The notes: generated by a model not told the origin, from the sequence alone. DNA of 64,000 bases from Chitinimonas_A lacunae (GCF_042650885.1 NZ_JBHSBU010000001.1:124001-188000); one strand, 5' to 3'. Shown: positions 15,502-25,857, counted from the stretch's first letter. Numbers and translations: made by a program.

Positions 15502-15978
15502 TTAAGCGGCCGCGCTGCGGGCGTCGGGCTTGCGCCGGATGTACAGAGTCTTGCTGACCCGGGCCACCACCTGATTCTGCTGATCGAGGATATCGATGCC
15601 AAAGCGCGGCAGGTATTTCTCGCCGCTGGCGGTCTGCTGGCGGATATCGGCCAGCTGCTCGTCGCTGATCTGAAACCGGGCACGTACCCGGCCACGGCCC
15701 GGTGCCAGGAATTCAATCGAGGCTTCTCGATCCCAGACGTAGTAGTCGCGGCCCAGTCGCTGCATCAGCATCAGCATGTACCACGGGTCGGTCATGGCAA
15801 ACAGGCTGCCGCCGAAGTGGGTACCGACATAATTGCGGTTGTACCAACGCAGATTGAGCACCACCTCGACTTCGCGATAATCGGAGGAAATGCGTTCAGC
15901 GCGGATACCCGTAAACAGAAAGGGCGGCCATAGATTGATCAGCCGCCGTAGCGTCGAGGCTTTCATCGTCGAGCCCAT
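15502..15978 (-). CDS. DUF4442 hotdog protein (thioesterase-like)
   Basis: A 158-residue protein with the DUF4442 pattern: LINLWPPFLFTGIRAERIS near the start, LRWYNRNYVGTHFGGSLFAMTDP in the central helix and a conserved YYVWDREASIEFL strand. The family has a hotdog fold related to PaaI thioesterases and probably acts on acyl-CoA. An in-frame ATG at 15966 is an alternative start; neither candidate has a clear ribosome binding site. A palindromic AAGCAAGCGCTTG site 26 bases upstream is shared with the acyl-CoA dehydrogenase promoter at 23.7 kb, suggesting joint control with fatty-acid metabolism. Confidence 0.85.
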   Translation of the reverse strand: MGSTMKASTLRRLINLWPPFLFTGIRAERISSDYREVEVVLNLRWYNRNYVGTHFGGSLFAMTDPWYMLMLMQRLGRDYYVWDREASIEFLAPGRGRVRARFQISDEQLADIRQQTASGEKYLPRFGIDILDQQNQVVARVSKTLYIRRKPDARSAAA

Positions 15979-16004
15979 TGGGAAGAGATGGCGGCGAATC
16001 TGCC

Positions 16005-16017
16005 AAGCAAGCGCTTG
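16005..16017. promoter_or_regulatory. Palindromic AAGCAAGCGCTTG site upstream of the DUF4442 gene
   Basis: AAGCAAGCGCTTG contains the perfect palindrome CAAGCGCTTG and is followed by TTTG, extending the dyad. The same 13 bases occur at 23703-23715 upstream of the acyl-CoA dehydrogenase gene. The shape fits a TetR-type operator. No TetR gene dedicated to it is in this window. Confidence 0.5.
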
Positions 16018-16034
16018 TTTGTCAAATCAGGCGT

Positions 16035-16826
16035 TCAGGATTCGAAGCGGTACAGATCCATCGCCAAGGCCGATTGCGTCACCCCATCCCATAATCTGCG
16101 CGCCCGCAGCGGTTCGGCGGCGGCGCCCAGGGCCACGAACAGCGGCAGCAGATGCTCTTCGGTCGGGTGGGCGCGGGCGGCATCAGGGGCCTGGACGCGA
16201 TAGTCGAGCAGGGCGTCTAGGTCGCCGTCGCCGAGCTTTTCCGCCATCCAGGCCTGGAATTCGAGCACATAGTCCGGCACCGGGTCGCCTTCCTGTGCCG
16301 CCATCGCTTCGTGCAGATTGTGGGTCAGGCTGCCCGAAGCCAGCACCAGGACATTGCGGGCGCCCAGGCCGCGCAGTGCCTGGCCGAGTTGATAGTGGTG
16401 GCGGGGGCCGAGCCGCGCTTGCAGGGCGATCTGGATCACCGGTACATCGGCCGCCGGATACATCTCGCGCAAAGGTACCCAGGCGCCATGGTCAAGGCCG
16501 CGCGCCGGGTCGATGCCGACCTGGCGCAGGCCGGCGGCCTCGAAACGTTCGGCGACCTCGCGCGCCAGATCGACGGCACCGGGGGGACGGTATTGGATAC
16601 GGTAAAGCTCGGCCGGAAAGCCGAAGAAATCATGAATGGTGCTGGGACTGGGACTGGCGCTGACTGCCGGGATGCTGATGCTCCAATGCGCCGAGGCGAC
16701 GACGATGGCGTCCGGTTTGGGCAAGGCATTGGCGGCGGTGCGCCATGCTTCGCCAGTGACGCCGGCATCGAGCGCCAACATGGGAGAACCATGGGAGAGA
16801 AAAAGAGTCGGGAGCGGGCGCATCAT
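16035..16826 (-). CDS. DODA-type extradiol dioxygenase (YgiD-like)
   Basis: A 263-residue member of the class III extradiol ring-cleavage family (4,5-DOPA dioxygenase group, LigB superfamily). Visible conserved histidines are His12 (LFLSHGSPMLAL), one in ASAHWSI, one in GLDHGAWVPL and those in SGSLTHNLHE, which bind the non-haem metal. The E. coli homologue YgiD/ZiuD opens DOPA in vitro; the natural substrate is unclear. The ATG at 16826 (followed by a second ATG) has AAGGA upstream; an in-frame extension to 17039 has no homology. The 208-bp gap to the DUF4442 gene start excludes tight coupling. Confidence 0.88.
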   Translation of the reverse strand: MMRPLPTLFLSHGSPMLALDAGVTGEAWRTAANALPKPDAIVVASAHWSISIPAVSASPSPSTIHDFFGFPAELYRIQYRPPGAVDLAREVAERFEAAGLRQVGIDPARGLDHGAWVPLREMYPAADVPVIQIALQARLGPRHHYQLGQALRGLGARNVLVLASGSLTHNLHEAMAAQEGDPVPDYVLEFQAWMAEKLGDGDLDALLDYRVQAPDAARAHPTEEHLLPLFVALGAAAEPLRARRLWDGVTQSALAMDLYRFES

Positions 16827-17080
16827 CAAAATCCTTGCACGAATGTAATTATTCTGAAGCCAGCCCCACGACGGGGATAGCGGAAGATGGTCAACGACTG
16901 TTTCAGTTTTTCTGTATATATATTTTTTGCATGAGACGGCCCCGACTTGCCAAGCCCTTGTCATGACCGGTGTGGCGAAAACCGCAAAGTACCAAGAAAG
17001 CCGAGGGTAAGGGAAAAGCCAGGGGACAGCAGAAGGCAAGCGAGGGGCGACAACCGGGCAGGAAGCCTTGATGGAAAAAA
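16827..17080. other. Non-coding gap upstream of the dioxygenase gene
   Basis: No gene is supported between the dioxygenase start and the repeat at 17081. The segment 16900-16935 is AT-rich (TATATATATTTTTTGCATGAG) and could hold the dioxygenase promoter. Open frames on the minus strand here are unlike any family. Confidence 0.4.
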
Positions 17081-17150
17081 TCAGGAAAAATGGTTGCTAG
17101 ATCTGGTGCGGAACAAATCAAATAATAAATAAAATATTATTCTCTCTTCG
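17081..17150 (+). repeat. AT-rich 3'-end repeat (family T copy)
   Basis: GGAAAAATGGTTGCTAGAT, a GC-richer spacer, and AATAAATAAAATATTATT align with the copies at 37226, 2429 and 63850. The element abuts the stop codon of the solute-binding protein gene at 17151, and lies antisense to it. Confidence 0.55.
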
Positions 17151-17933
17151 TTAAGGAAGGTAACGCTCCAGCAAGCCGTCCATTTCCTTGTTCTTCAGTC
17201 CCGTCTGAATCCCTTCGCTGAGCTCGCGCCAGAACCGTTCGCTGTCGGGCCATTGACGCGACACGATCATATGCAGGCTATTGCCGTTGGAATCGGGCAG
17301 TGCCTGGAACAGCAGATCGGGTTCCTTGAGCAGCTTGTTGACGGTCGGTTCGATCAGATAAAGACCGGCGATCACTTCGCGCTTCTCGATAAACAGATCG
17401 CAACGGTTCAGATGGAGCTTGGCAATCAGTTGCGAATAGCTGCGCGCGCCGGTATCGACTTCTTCGCTGCGCAGTCCATAGCCTTCATACAGATAGCCTT
17501 GCAAGCCGCAGAGCCGGTAGTGCTTGAGGTCGCGCAGCGTGGTGATCCGTGGCGCTTCCTGGCGGCGCCGCTGCGAGTAGAAGTAGAGCGGGTGGGTCTG
17601 GTAATAGGCGGGGGTGGACAGATACTCGTTGCGGCTGGCCTGCACACCACCGACATCGAGCGCCACCTGGAAACGGCCGCTATGGATATAAGCGAGGCAG
17701 CGCGGCCAGGGCAGCAGTTCGACTTGATAGCGCCAGCCTTGCTTGTGGGCGATCCGCTCGAACAGGTCGACCGTGGCACCGGTGATCTTGCCCGTGGGCG
17801 TGCCGTGATGGCGCTCGATAAAGGTAAAGGGTGGCAGTTCGGCTTCGTTGGCGCAGACCTTGATCAGGGGAAAGCTGGCTGCCCAGCCTGCACCGGCGCC
17901 GAACAGCAGGGCAAGGTGAAGCAGATGACGCAT
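17151..17933 (-). CDS. Periplasmic solute-binding protein, family 3
   Basis: A 260-residue secreted protein: signal peptide 1-19 (MRHLLHLALLFGAGAGWAA), then a SBP_bac_3-type fold starting with PLIKVCANEAELPPFTF. Conserved features are the PWPRCLAYIHSGRFQVAL segment after the first lobe and RDLKHYRLCGLQG. Family members bind amino acids or similar small molecules; versions without ABC permease neighbours, as here, may act as sensors. The ATG at 17933 gives a proper signal peptide and has GGAGAG upstream; the longer frame to 18302 is not homologous to anything. Two related orphan proteins occur at 37929 and 62878. Confidence 0.88.
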   Translation of the reverse strand: MRHLLHLALLFGAGAGWAASFPLIKVCANEAELPPFTFIERHHGTPTGKITGATVDLFERIAHKQGWRYQVELLPWPRCLAYIHSGRFQVALDVGGVQASRNEYLSTPAYYQTHPLYFYSQRRRQEAPRITTLRDLKHYRLCGLQGYLYEGYGLRSEEVDTGARSYSQLIAKLHLNRCDLFIEKREVIAGLYLIEPTVNKLLKEPDLLFQALPDSNGNSLHMIVSRQWPDSERFWRELSEGIQTGLKNKEMDGLLERYLP

Positions 17934-18039
17934 AGACAACGGTCTCTCCGGAAGGGATGCTCGGCAGTCGGGAGGCGGCGTCTGGGACGCCGGTTCAGTC
18001 TCAAGACTAGCCGAGCCTTGCCGGTTTGACCGGGAATGT

Positions 18040-18594
18040 TCAGACCGCCTGGGCCATTCGGGCGCGGCGGCGGCGCAGGGCACGCACCACATGGAGTCGC
18101 CAGCCGTAGTGCACGGCGGCGTAGCCCAGCGCGGCAAGGACCGTGGCGAGCACCGGCAGGCCAATGGCGAGCGGCAGGCCGAGTTGGCTGATCCAGTCGA
18201 TCCAGCCGCGTGCGGTCTCGCCCAGCGCTCCCCAATGGAATTCGGGCGTGGGCGGCACCACGGTCGGGCCGTGCGCACCGACCAGCAGTCGGCCGATGCC
18301 AAAGGCCAGCAAATACAGCGGAACGATAGTCAGGGGATTGGTATAGAAGGTGGTGCAGACCGCCACAGGCAGATTGACCCGTAGCAGCAAGGCCACCAGG
18401 GTGGCGGCGACCATTTGCAGCGGTCCGGGTACCAGACCGCAGAACAGCCCTACCGCAAAACCGCCGGCAACCGAGCGGCGGTTCAGATGCCACAGATTGT
18501 GATGCCCCAGCCAGGGGGCACAGCGGCGCAAAAACGGATGCCGGGTGAAAGTGTCGCGGTCAGGCAGGCGGCGGCGCAAATACTGGCGTGGCAT
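18040..18594 (-). CDS. DUF2062 membrane protein
   Basis: A 184-residue inner-membrane protein of the DUF2062 family. After a basic N-terminus (MPRQYLRRRLPDRDTF), the domain shows NRRSVAGGFAVGLFCGLVPGP, a transmembrane helix to about residue 75, TTFYTNPLTIVPLYLLAFGIG, and a last helix at about 140-165 followed by a basic tail. The function is unknown; homologues are common in Proteobacteria. I prefer the ATG at 18594; a TTG at 18615 would add seven residues. Confidence 0.85.
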   Translation of the reverse strand: MPRQYLRRRLPDRDTFTRHPFLRRCAPWLGHHNLWHLNRRSVAGGFAVGLFCGLVPGPLQMVAATLVALLLRVNLPVAVCTTFYTNPLTIVPLYLLAFGIGRLLVGAHGPTVVPPTPEFHWGALGETARGWIDWISQLGLPLAIGLPVLATVLAALGYAAVHYGWRLHVVRALRRRRARMAQAV

Positions 18595-18823
18595 GGCGAA
18601 GTGGGGAAGGCTCAAAACGTTTCAGACTGACGCCGTGGCGGAAAGTGCAGCAGGCGACCGGGTTTCCCGCCGATGATACCAAGCCGCAGCCGGCTCGTGC
18701 GCCATCGCGCTGTGCCGTTAATCGCTTCGTGCTCGGCCCCCTGCCTTGGAAGCCGCCGCGTCCGACTCGGTTAGGCAGCGAACACCATGACTCCTGAGTC
18801 TTTGCGGCCTTTTCCTGTCCCTC

Positions 18824-18934
18824 GCTAGCGCATCTCCGTCTAGATCGGCGTCGCTGCCAAGCCTGCTTGAGTGAGACGGCCTGTGCTCTGAGGTCCGGAC
18901 ACACTGACTCCGTGTTGTCTGGAAATGCGCTGGC
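18824..18934. repeat. Inverted pair of GC-rich 30-bp repeats (family R copies 3 and 4)
   Basis: Copy 3 on the minus strand (18824-18853, GCTAGCGCATCTCCG..GGCGTCG) faces copy 4 on the plus strand (18905-18934, TGACTCCG..GGAAATGCGCTGGC), with a spacing of 51 bases, nearly the same as between the pair at 257-366 (50 bases). The matched spacing suggests a composite unit of about 110 bp. Confidence 0.7.
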
Positions 18935-19084
18935 CAGACAAAACAGACCAGCCCAGCCAAGCTGCGCCGCCCAACCATCCGGGTCTGCTGCCGACTGCTG
19001 GAGACGGTATTGCGGAGTCGTGGATCGGGCGACCTGGCCAGAAGAGGCGACGGGGAGGGTGGGTGCTGGAGAGCCGGATTTTCG

Positions 19085-19114
19085 GCTGGCGCATTGCCGC
19101 TTAAATCGGCGTTG
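19085..19114 (-). repeat. GC-rich 30-bp repeat (family R copy 5)
   Basis: Minus-strand reading CAACGCCGATTTAAGCGG..CAATGCGCCAGC matches the family at roughly 22 of 30 positions, with the GCGCCAGC end. It is single here, about 100 bases beyond the stop of the ABC permease gene at 19214. Confidence 0.6.
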
Positions 19115-19213
19115 CTGGCAGGGCTGGTCGGTCAGTCTGAGGCTGACACGCGGTATCCGGACCCTCTGACGCCGAGCTGCCCCGAGTGCGCTGCGGCTTC
19201 TGCCTGCCGACGC

Positions 19214-20383
19214 TCAACCTGCCCGCAAGGCATCGACGATATTCATCCTGGCTGCGCGCGCAGCAGGCAGGAAACCGCCGATCAAGCCCATAAACAGGGC
19301 AAAGCCGAGCGACTTGAGCACGATGGCCGGGGTGAGGCTGAACGTGAAGGCGAGTTCGGAGAAGGTCTGCCAGTTCATGGTCGAGATGCCGAACCACTGC
19401 ATGGTCGACGCGAGCATCACGCCGGCGATGCCCCCCAACAGGCTCAACAGCAGCGACTCGGCCAGAAAGGCGCCGAGGATGCTGCTGCGGCGAAAACCCA
19501 GCGCCCGCAGCGCGCCGATTTCGCCGACCCGGTTGGCCACGGCGGCATACATGGTGATCATCGCGCCGATAATGGCGCCGATCGAGAAAATCCCGCTCAG
19601 CACCATGCCAAGGATGGTGATGAATTTGGCCATCACTTCGGATTGGTCGGCATAGAACTGGGTTTCGCGCTTGTATTCGAGCGTCAGGCGCGGGTCGGCC
19701 AGGAGCCGCCGGCTGACCGTCTCGAAGCTGCCCGGGTCGGCCAGCTCGAACAGCACCGCCGAGTAGCCGAGCCGGCGGAACGCTTGCAGCATCTGTTCGG
19801 CATCGCCCCATATCTCCGAATTGAAACCGGTCTTGCCGCCGTCGAAGATCCCGACCACCTGCCATTCGCGTCGGCCAAAGCGCAGTGTGGCGCCGAGCTG
19901 CACCCCGGCAAAGCCCTCGGCAATCGCGCGTCCGACCACAATCTCGGCCCGTCCGGGCCGAAACGGCCGCCCGGCGATCAGGCGGGCTTGCGGCCGCAGC
20001 GCCATGCCCATCGCCGAGGTGCCGCGCACCACCACATTGGCTGGTTGGTTGATGGCTTTCTTGGTCAGCGAGATCAGCACCACCGTCTCCTTGCTGAGCC
20101 GACGCTGCCCCTGGGCATCGTAGGCCACACCCGGATCGGTCTCGATAATGGCCGCTTCCGGGCGGGAAATGCCGCTCTGCACCTCGGTCTGCGAACCCTT
20201 GCGGATCGCCAGCACATTGTGGGGCGAACCGGTGGCCTCGAGCGTCTGGCGCAGGCCGGCGTCGAGCATCAGTACCGTGGCGAACACGAACACCACCAGC
20301 GCCATCCCGCCGGCCGTCAGCAGCGTGGTCAGCTTGCGGGTCAGCAGATTGCGCCAGACGTACTGGAACGGAATGCGACTCAT
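19214..20383 (-). CDS. ABC transporter permease, FtsX/MacB type (distal)
   Basis: A 389-residue permease with one N-terminal transmembrane helix (about 20-44), a large periplasmic MacB-type core (45-255) and three C-terminal helices containing the FtsX signature (IITMYAAVANRVGEIGALRALGFRRSSIL near 300). It belongs with the adaptor, ATPase and the other permease (20528-23605) in a tripartite exporter resembling DevBCA, MacAB or LolCDE systems, which move lipids, peptides or macrolides out of the periplasm. A 144-base gap with an AT-rich repeat separates it from the first permease. Confidence 0.9.
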   Translation of the reverse strand: MSRIPFQYVWRNLLTRKLTTLLTAGGMALVVFVFATVLMLDAGLRQTLEATGSPHNVLAIRKGSQTEVQSGISRPEAAIIETDPGVAYDAQGQRRLSKETVVLISLTKKAINQPANVVVRGTSAMGMALRPQARLIAGRPFRPGRAEIVVGRAIAEGFAGVQLGATLRFGRREWQVVGIFDGGKTGFNSEIWGDAEQMLQAFRRLGYSAVLFELADPGSFETVSRRLLADPRLTLEYKRETQFYADQSEVMAKFITILGMVLSGIFSIGAIIGAMITMYAAVANRVGEIGALRALGFRRSSILGAFLAESLLLSLLGGIAGVMLASTMQWFGISTMNWQTFSELAFTFSLTPAIVLKSLGFALFMGLIGGFLPAARAARMNIVDALRAG

Positions 20384-20466
20384 CGGTCGCTCCGGGGGGA
20401 GGAGGGAGGAAAGAGTAGGTGAGGGTGGTGGGAGAGAAAATTTTTACTTTTCTTATATACATTAGA

Positions 20467-20510
20467 CCCTATCTTGCATTGGTTTTGCTGAAAATTTTCT
20501 ATTTGTCCCA
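20467..20510 (-). repeat. AT-rich 3'-end repeat (family T copy) inside the ABC exporter operon
   Basis: On the minus strand AAATAGAAAATTTTCAGC..AATGCAAGATAGGG aligns with the copy at 39911 at about 30 of 40 positions. It begins 18 bases after the stop of the upstream permease gene (20528) and lies between two genes of one operon, so it may reduce or process the distal permease transcript. Confidence 0.65.
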
Positions 20511-20527
20511 TGACGGCTTCCCCACGC

Positions 20528-21691
20528 TCAGGCGACCGCCCGCAGGCCATCGACCACCCTGATCCGCATCGCCCGCCAGGCCGGCACGGCGGCGGCCACG
20601 AGTCCAATCAGCGCCGCCGCTGCCGTCTGCTGCCATAGGGTGGCGGTGGCGACATCGAACACTGGAAAGATATTGCCAAGCTGCTCGCCGATGGCCCGAC
20701 AGGCCGGGAAGGTCAGCAAGATGCCCAGGCCGCCGCCCATCGCGCACAGCGCCAGCGATTCGGCCAGCACCAGCCAGCCCACCAGCGCCGGCGCAAAGCC
20801 CAGCGCCTTGAGGGTGGCATACTCGGCCGTCCGCTCGCGCGCGGCCATCGCCATGGTGTTGGCCATCACGGCCATGATGATCAGGATCACCACGAAGGAC
20901 ACCAGTTGGATCGCCAGCACAATGGTTTCGGTCTGGGCGACGAAACCCAGCTGGAAGGCTTTTTCCGTCTCGCTCAGCGTTTCTGCCAGCGAATTGCGGA
21001 ACTGGGCGTCGATCCGCTCGGACACCAGGGCGGCATCGCCGCCGTCGCGCAGACCGACGATAAACACGCCGACGTTGTCGGCCCGGCGCGGCACCACGGC
21101 GCGCACCCGTTCGTTGAGGTAGTGCCAGTGGAAGAAGAACTGGTTTTCGTCGGTATTGCGGTCGCGGCCTTGGTAGATGCCGCGGATCACGAAATTCCAG
21201 TTACCCGGGAAGATGGTGCCGCGCAGCGTTACGGTATCGCCGATCTTCCAGCCATGGCGCGCGGCAAGTTTGCGCCCGACCAGGGCGCCCTGGCGGTCGC
21301 GCAGAAAGGCGCTGCGCTGCTCGTCGGCGATCAGGAATTCAGGGTAGAGCGCCAGATAGCTCGGCGGGTCGACGGCGAAATTGGCAAAGAAATTCTTTTC
21401 CTCGATATAGATGCCGCCAAACCAGTTGGCCCACGACACCCGGCTGACCCCCTCGATCGCCCGCAGCCGCTCGCCGTAGGCAATCGGCAGCGAGAACACC
21501 AGTGAGGTGGCATTGCGGGTGATCAGCCGCTTGTCCGAGGCGGCGTCCGCGCCCGAATACCAGGCCGCCACCACGGTGCGCAACAGACCGAAAGCCAGGA
21601 TGGCCACCATCAGGCCCGCCAGCGTCAGCAAGGCACGCAGCCGGTGGCGCAGACAGTTCTTGAAGGCCATCCGCAACACCAGCTCCAGCAT
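20528..21691 (-). CDS. ABC transporter permease, FtsX/MacB type (proximal)
   Basis: A 387-residue protein with N-terminal helix (MAFKNCLRHRLRALLTLAG region, about 8-40), a periplasmic MacB-like domain, and three C-terminal helices with the FtsX motif (MAMAARERTAEYATLKALGFAPALV near 290). It is the partner of the permease at 19214, and the two differ enough to form a heterodimer. The ATG at 21691 lies 10 bases after the ATPase stop and gives the family start; the longer frame overlaps the ATPase gene. Confidence 0.9.
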   Translation of the reverse strand: MLELVLRMAFKNCLRHRLRALLTLAGLMVAILAFGLLRTVVAAWYSGADAASDKRLITRNATSLVFSLPIAYGERLRAIEGVSRVSWANWFGGIYIEEKNFFANFAVDPPSYLALYPEFLIADEQRSAFLRDRQGALVGRKLAARHGWKIGDTVTLRGTIFPGNWNFVIRGIYQGRDRNTDENQFFFHWHYLNERVRAVVPRRADNVGVFIVGLRDGGDAALVSERIDAQFRNSLAETLSETEKAFQLGFVAQTETIVLAIQLVSFVVILIIMAVMANTMAMAARERTAEYATLKALGFAPALVGWLVLAESLALCAMGGGLGILLTFPACRAIGEQLGNIFPVFDVATATLWQQTAAAALIGLVAAAVPAWRAMRIRVVDGLRAVA

Positions 21692-21701
21692 GATGGCCGC
21701 C

Positions 21702-22424
21702 CTAGCCCGGTGTCGCGACCGGAGTCGCGCGCGGATTGATCTGCAAGGCCGACAGCTCGCCTTTTTCCAGATGGCGGATCGCATGAGCCCGTTCAGCGGC
21801 GCGGGCATCGTGCGTCACCATCACAATGGTCTTGCCCAGCTCGCCGTTGAGCCGGTCGAGCAGATCGAGAATCTCGCCGGCCGACTTGCGGTCAAGGTCG
21901 CCGGTCGGTTCATCCGCCACCACCAGTTCCGGATCGGTAACGAGCGCCCGGGCAATCGCCACCCGCTGCTGCTGACCACCCGACAGTTCATTGGGGTAGT
22001 GCTCGACCCGGTCGGCCAGGCCGACCATCTCCAGCGCGAGCTGCGCATGTTCGCGTCGCTCGCGGCGGCCGAGCCGGGTCAGCATCAGCGGCAGCTCGAC
22101 GTTTTCCAGCGCAGTCAGCACCGGCATCAGGTTGTAGAACTGGAAGATGAAACCGATGTGGCTGGCGCGCCAGTCGGCCAATTCGGCCTCGCTGAGTCGG
22201 GCAATATCGACACCGTTGACCAGGATGCTGCCCGAGCTGGGCCGGTCGATACCGGCAATCAGATTGAGCAGCGTCGACTTGCCCGAGCCCGACGGCCCCA
22301 TCAGCGCCAGAAAGTCACCGGCGGCAATGTCGAAATCGATATCGACCAGCACCGGAATATCCTGGTGGCCGCGCCGGTAGTGCTTGCTGACGTGGCGGAT
22401 GGCGATGGCGGCTTCTGCGCTCAT
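21702..22424 (-). CDS. ABC transporter ATP-binding protein, LolD/MacB type
   Basis: A 240-residue ATPase with Walker A GPSGSGKST (about 43-51), the Q-loop region IGFIFQFYNLMPVLTALENVELP, signature LSGGQQQRVAIARAL and Walker B ELVVADEPTGDLD followed by the H-loop VTHDARAAERA. This sequence style is typical of LolD, MacB and DevA ATPases that power FtsX-type permeases. Its ATG overlaps the adaptor stop by four bases (ATGA), showing translational coupling. Confidence 0.95.
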   Translation of the reverse strand: MSAEAAIAIRHVSKHYRRGHQDIPVLVDIDFDIAAGDFLALMGPSGSGKSTLLNLIAGIDRPSSGSILVNGVDIARLSEAELADWRASHIGFIFQFYNLMPVLTALENVELPLMLTRLGRRERREHAQLALEMVGLADRVEHYPNELSGGQQQRVAIARALVTDPELVVADEPTGDLDRKSAGEILDLLDRLNGELGKTIVMVTHDARAAERAHAIRHLEKGELSALQINPRATPVATPG

Positions 22425-23605
22425 GCCTTCTTCTCCGTCACGGCGGCGCCGTCCTTGAGTTCACCCGGCGACAGCACGATCGCCTGATCGAGCCGCAGAC
22501 CGCGCCGCACTTCGACCAGATCGCCCAGCTTCGCGCCCAGCTCGACAGGCTGGCGGCGGGCGATGCCGTTTTCGACCACGAAGACGGCGCTGTCCTGCAC
22601 GGTCTTTGGGTTGATGGCAATACGCGGCCGGCGCTCGTCGGCCTTGAGCGGACGTTCTAGAAAATTGACCTTGGCGCTCATCTGCGGCAGCACGCGTGGA
22701 TCGCGTTCGCTAAAGCCGATCTTGAAGGTGATGGTGGCCTTGGCCCGGTCCACCGAGGGGACGATGCTGCGGACCTGGCCCAGCAGACGCAGCTCAGGCA
22801 GGGCATCGAGCTGGATTTCGCAGGGCTGCTCGAGCCGGGCTTTGAACAGGCTGGTTTCCGAGACATCGGCTTCGACTTCGAGCGTGGCCATATCGGCCAA
22901 GGTGATGACGGCACCCTTGGAGTCGGCGCTGGCATTGAAGGGAGAGATCACATCGCCGACGTCGGCATTCTTGGTCAGCACCACACCGGCAAACGGGGCG
23001 CGGATGACGGTGTTGTCGAGTGCGACCCGGGCGGCCGTCACCAGGGCCTCGGCCTGGCGTACCGCTGCCTGTTGCGCGGCGATCAGGGCGCGGGCCTGGG
23101 CGTCGCGCGAGATGGCATTGTCGTGAGCCGCTGCCGAGAGAAAGCCCTGCGCCAATAATTCACGGCTGCGCCGCAGTGCCCGGCCCGCTTCGATCGCTTC
23201 GGCCTCGGCCTGTTTCAGCCGGGCGCGCGCCGCTTCCACATTGGCGACCGCCTGCGCCACCTGGGCCGCCAGATCGGCACTCTCGAGCCGGGCCAGCGTT
23301 TCGCCGGCCTTGACGGCCGAGCCTTCCCGCACGCCCAGCCATTCGAGCCGGCCAGTGGCCTTGGAGGCGACGGCGGCTTTTTTCTGCGCCACCACATAGC
23401 CGGTGGCGGTCAATTGGCTCAAGCCGGCTGATGGCCAGGCTTGCACCACCCGTACCGTTTCGACCGGGATCGGCCGACCGGTGCGGCCAATCGCGACAAC
23501 GGCTGCAACGGCAAGCAGGGCCAGCACGATGAATAAAGGTTTCTTGGAACGGCGACGGGGCAGGGCTTGGCGATCGATGGCGAGGCGGTCGAGAGCGGGG
23601 CTCAT
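22421..23605 (-). CDS. Periplasmic adaptor (membrane fusion) protein, HlyD/MacA family
   Basis: A 394-residue adaptor with a basic cytoplasmic N-terminus, one transmembrane segment (about 24-42), a lipoyl half-motif (KATGRLEWLGVREGSAVKAG), a long alpha-hairpin (about 105-190), the second lipoyl half (TVIRAPFAGVVLTKNADVGD), and beta-barrel and membrane-proximal domains. It connects the ABC permeases to an outer-membrane factor; no TolC-like gene is in the window. It is the first gene of the four-gene exporter operon, transcribed away from the acyl-CoA dehydrogenase gene. Confidence 0.92.
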   Translation of the reverse strand: MSPALDRLAIDRQALPRRRSKKPLFIVLALLAVAAVVAIGRTGRPIPVETVRVVQAWPSAGLSQLTATGYVVAQKKAAVASKATGRLEWLGVREGSAVKAGETLARLESADLAAQVAQAVANVEAARARLKQAEAEAIEAGRALRRSRELLAQGFLSAAAHDNAISRDAQARALIAAQQAAVRQAEALVTAARVALDNTVIRAPFAGVVLTKNADVGDVISPFNASADSKGAVITLADMATLEVEADVSETSLFKARLEQPCEIQLDALPELRLLGQVRSIVPSVDRAKATITFKIGFSERDPRVLPQMSAKVNFLERPLKADERRPRIAINPKTVQDSAVFVVENGIARRQPVELGAKLGDLVEVRRGLRLDQAIVLSPGELKDGAAVTEKKA

Positions 23606-23702
23606 GGGCAGGGTCGTCGGGTATCGCGCCTGGCTGGCGCATCGCTACTTACACTAGTCGGCCCACTGCTCGGGCGCCAAGCGGCCGTGATCTTTCTGCA
23701 CA

Positions 23703-23766
23703 AAGCAAGCGCTTGGATGACTGTTTTGCGACAGTGGCAAATCTGCCGGTTAAACGATTGTTTGAA
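23703..23766. promoter_or_regulatory. Two palindromic operator-like sites upstream of the acyl-CoA dehydrogenase
   Basis: Site one, AAGCAAGCGCTTG at 23703-23715, is identical to the 13-mer upstream of the DUF4442 gene. Site two, TTAAACGATTGTTTGAA around 23750-23766, fits the AAAC-N4-GTTT pattern known for PsrA-type fatty-acid-responsive TetR regulators. Both lie in the 300-base divergent region between the exporter operon and the dehydrogenase gene. Control by an acyl-CoA sensor is inferred. Confidence 0.5.
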
Positions 23767-23905
23767 ATTGCCGTCTGAGCTGCTAGGATTAGTCGTAGTC
23801 CGACGCCCATCCGCTACAAGCCGCGTCGGTGATGGTTCCGAACAAGACGCCGCCAGGCGCCAGACCTCGCCGCTCCAGGGCGGTACCCTCTACCGGAGAC
23901 GCATC

Positions 23906-25687
<1,782 letters not shown>

Positions 25688-25817
25688 TGAGCTTTTCCGC
25701 CGGCGGTGGCGTAGGCCGTCGCCCTGGCAGTTGCCAGGGTCCAGACGCCGCCGGTTCGACTGGGCGCCCGGATGCGGGTGTGACGATGGCTGGTTTTGCC
25801 TACGCTTGGGTACTTGG

Positions 25818-25849
25818 GCGCCCCGGAGCAATCTGGGGCGCGTTTTTTT
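25818..25849 (+). terminator. Intrinsic terminator after the acyl-CoA dehydrogenase gene
   Basis: Stem GCGCCCC/GGGGCGC with a ten-base loop, followed by GT and seven T residues, 130 bases beyond the stop codon at 25687. Confidence 0.85.
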
Positions 25850-25857
25850 GTAGACGA

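Larger units (their letters stand above)
18595..19213. other. 619-base gene-free interval rich in dispersed GC repeats
   Basis: No gene can be supported. Several open frames occur on both strands but have no family resemblance. The gap carries three copies of repeat family R (18824-18853, 18905-18934 and 19085-19114) and repeated words TCCGGAC, CCAGACAAAAC and GGCTGGTCGGTCAG that extend the similarity around the core. It lies between the divergently oriented DUF2062 promoter and the 3' end of the ABC permease gene. Confidence 0.6.

Noticed and set aside
17081..17933. Extension of the solute-binding protein upstream to 18302
   Set aside because: The added residues overlap the 3' part of the DUF2062 gene, and the ATG at 17933 starts a proper signal peptide.
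19010..20422. Open frame of 470 codons on the plus strand
   Set aside because: Lies antisense to the well-supported ABC permease at 19214-20383, is rich in His, Gln, Arg and Gly as expected for a shadow frame, and has no recognisable domain.
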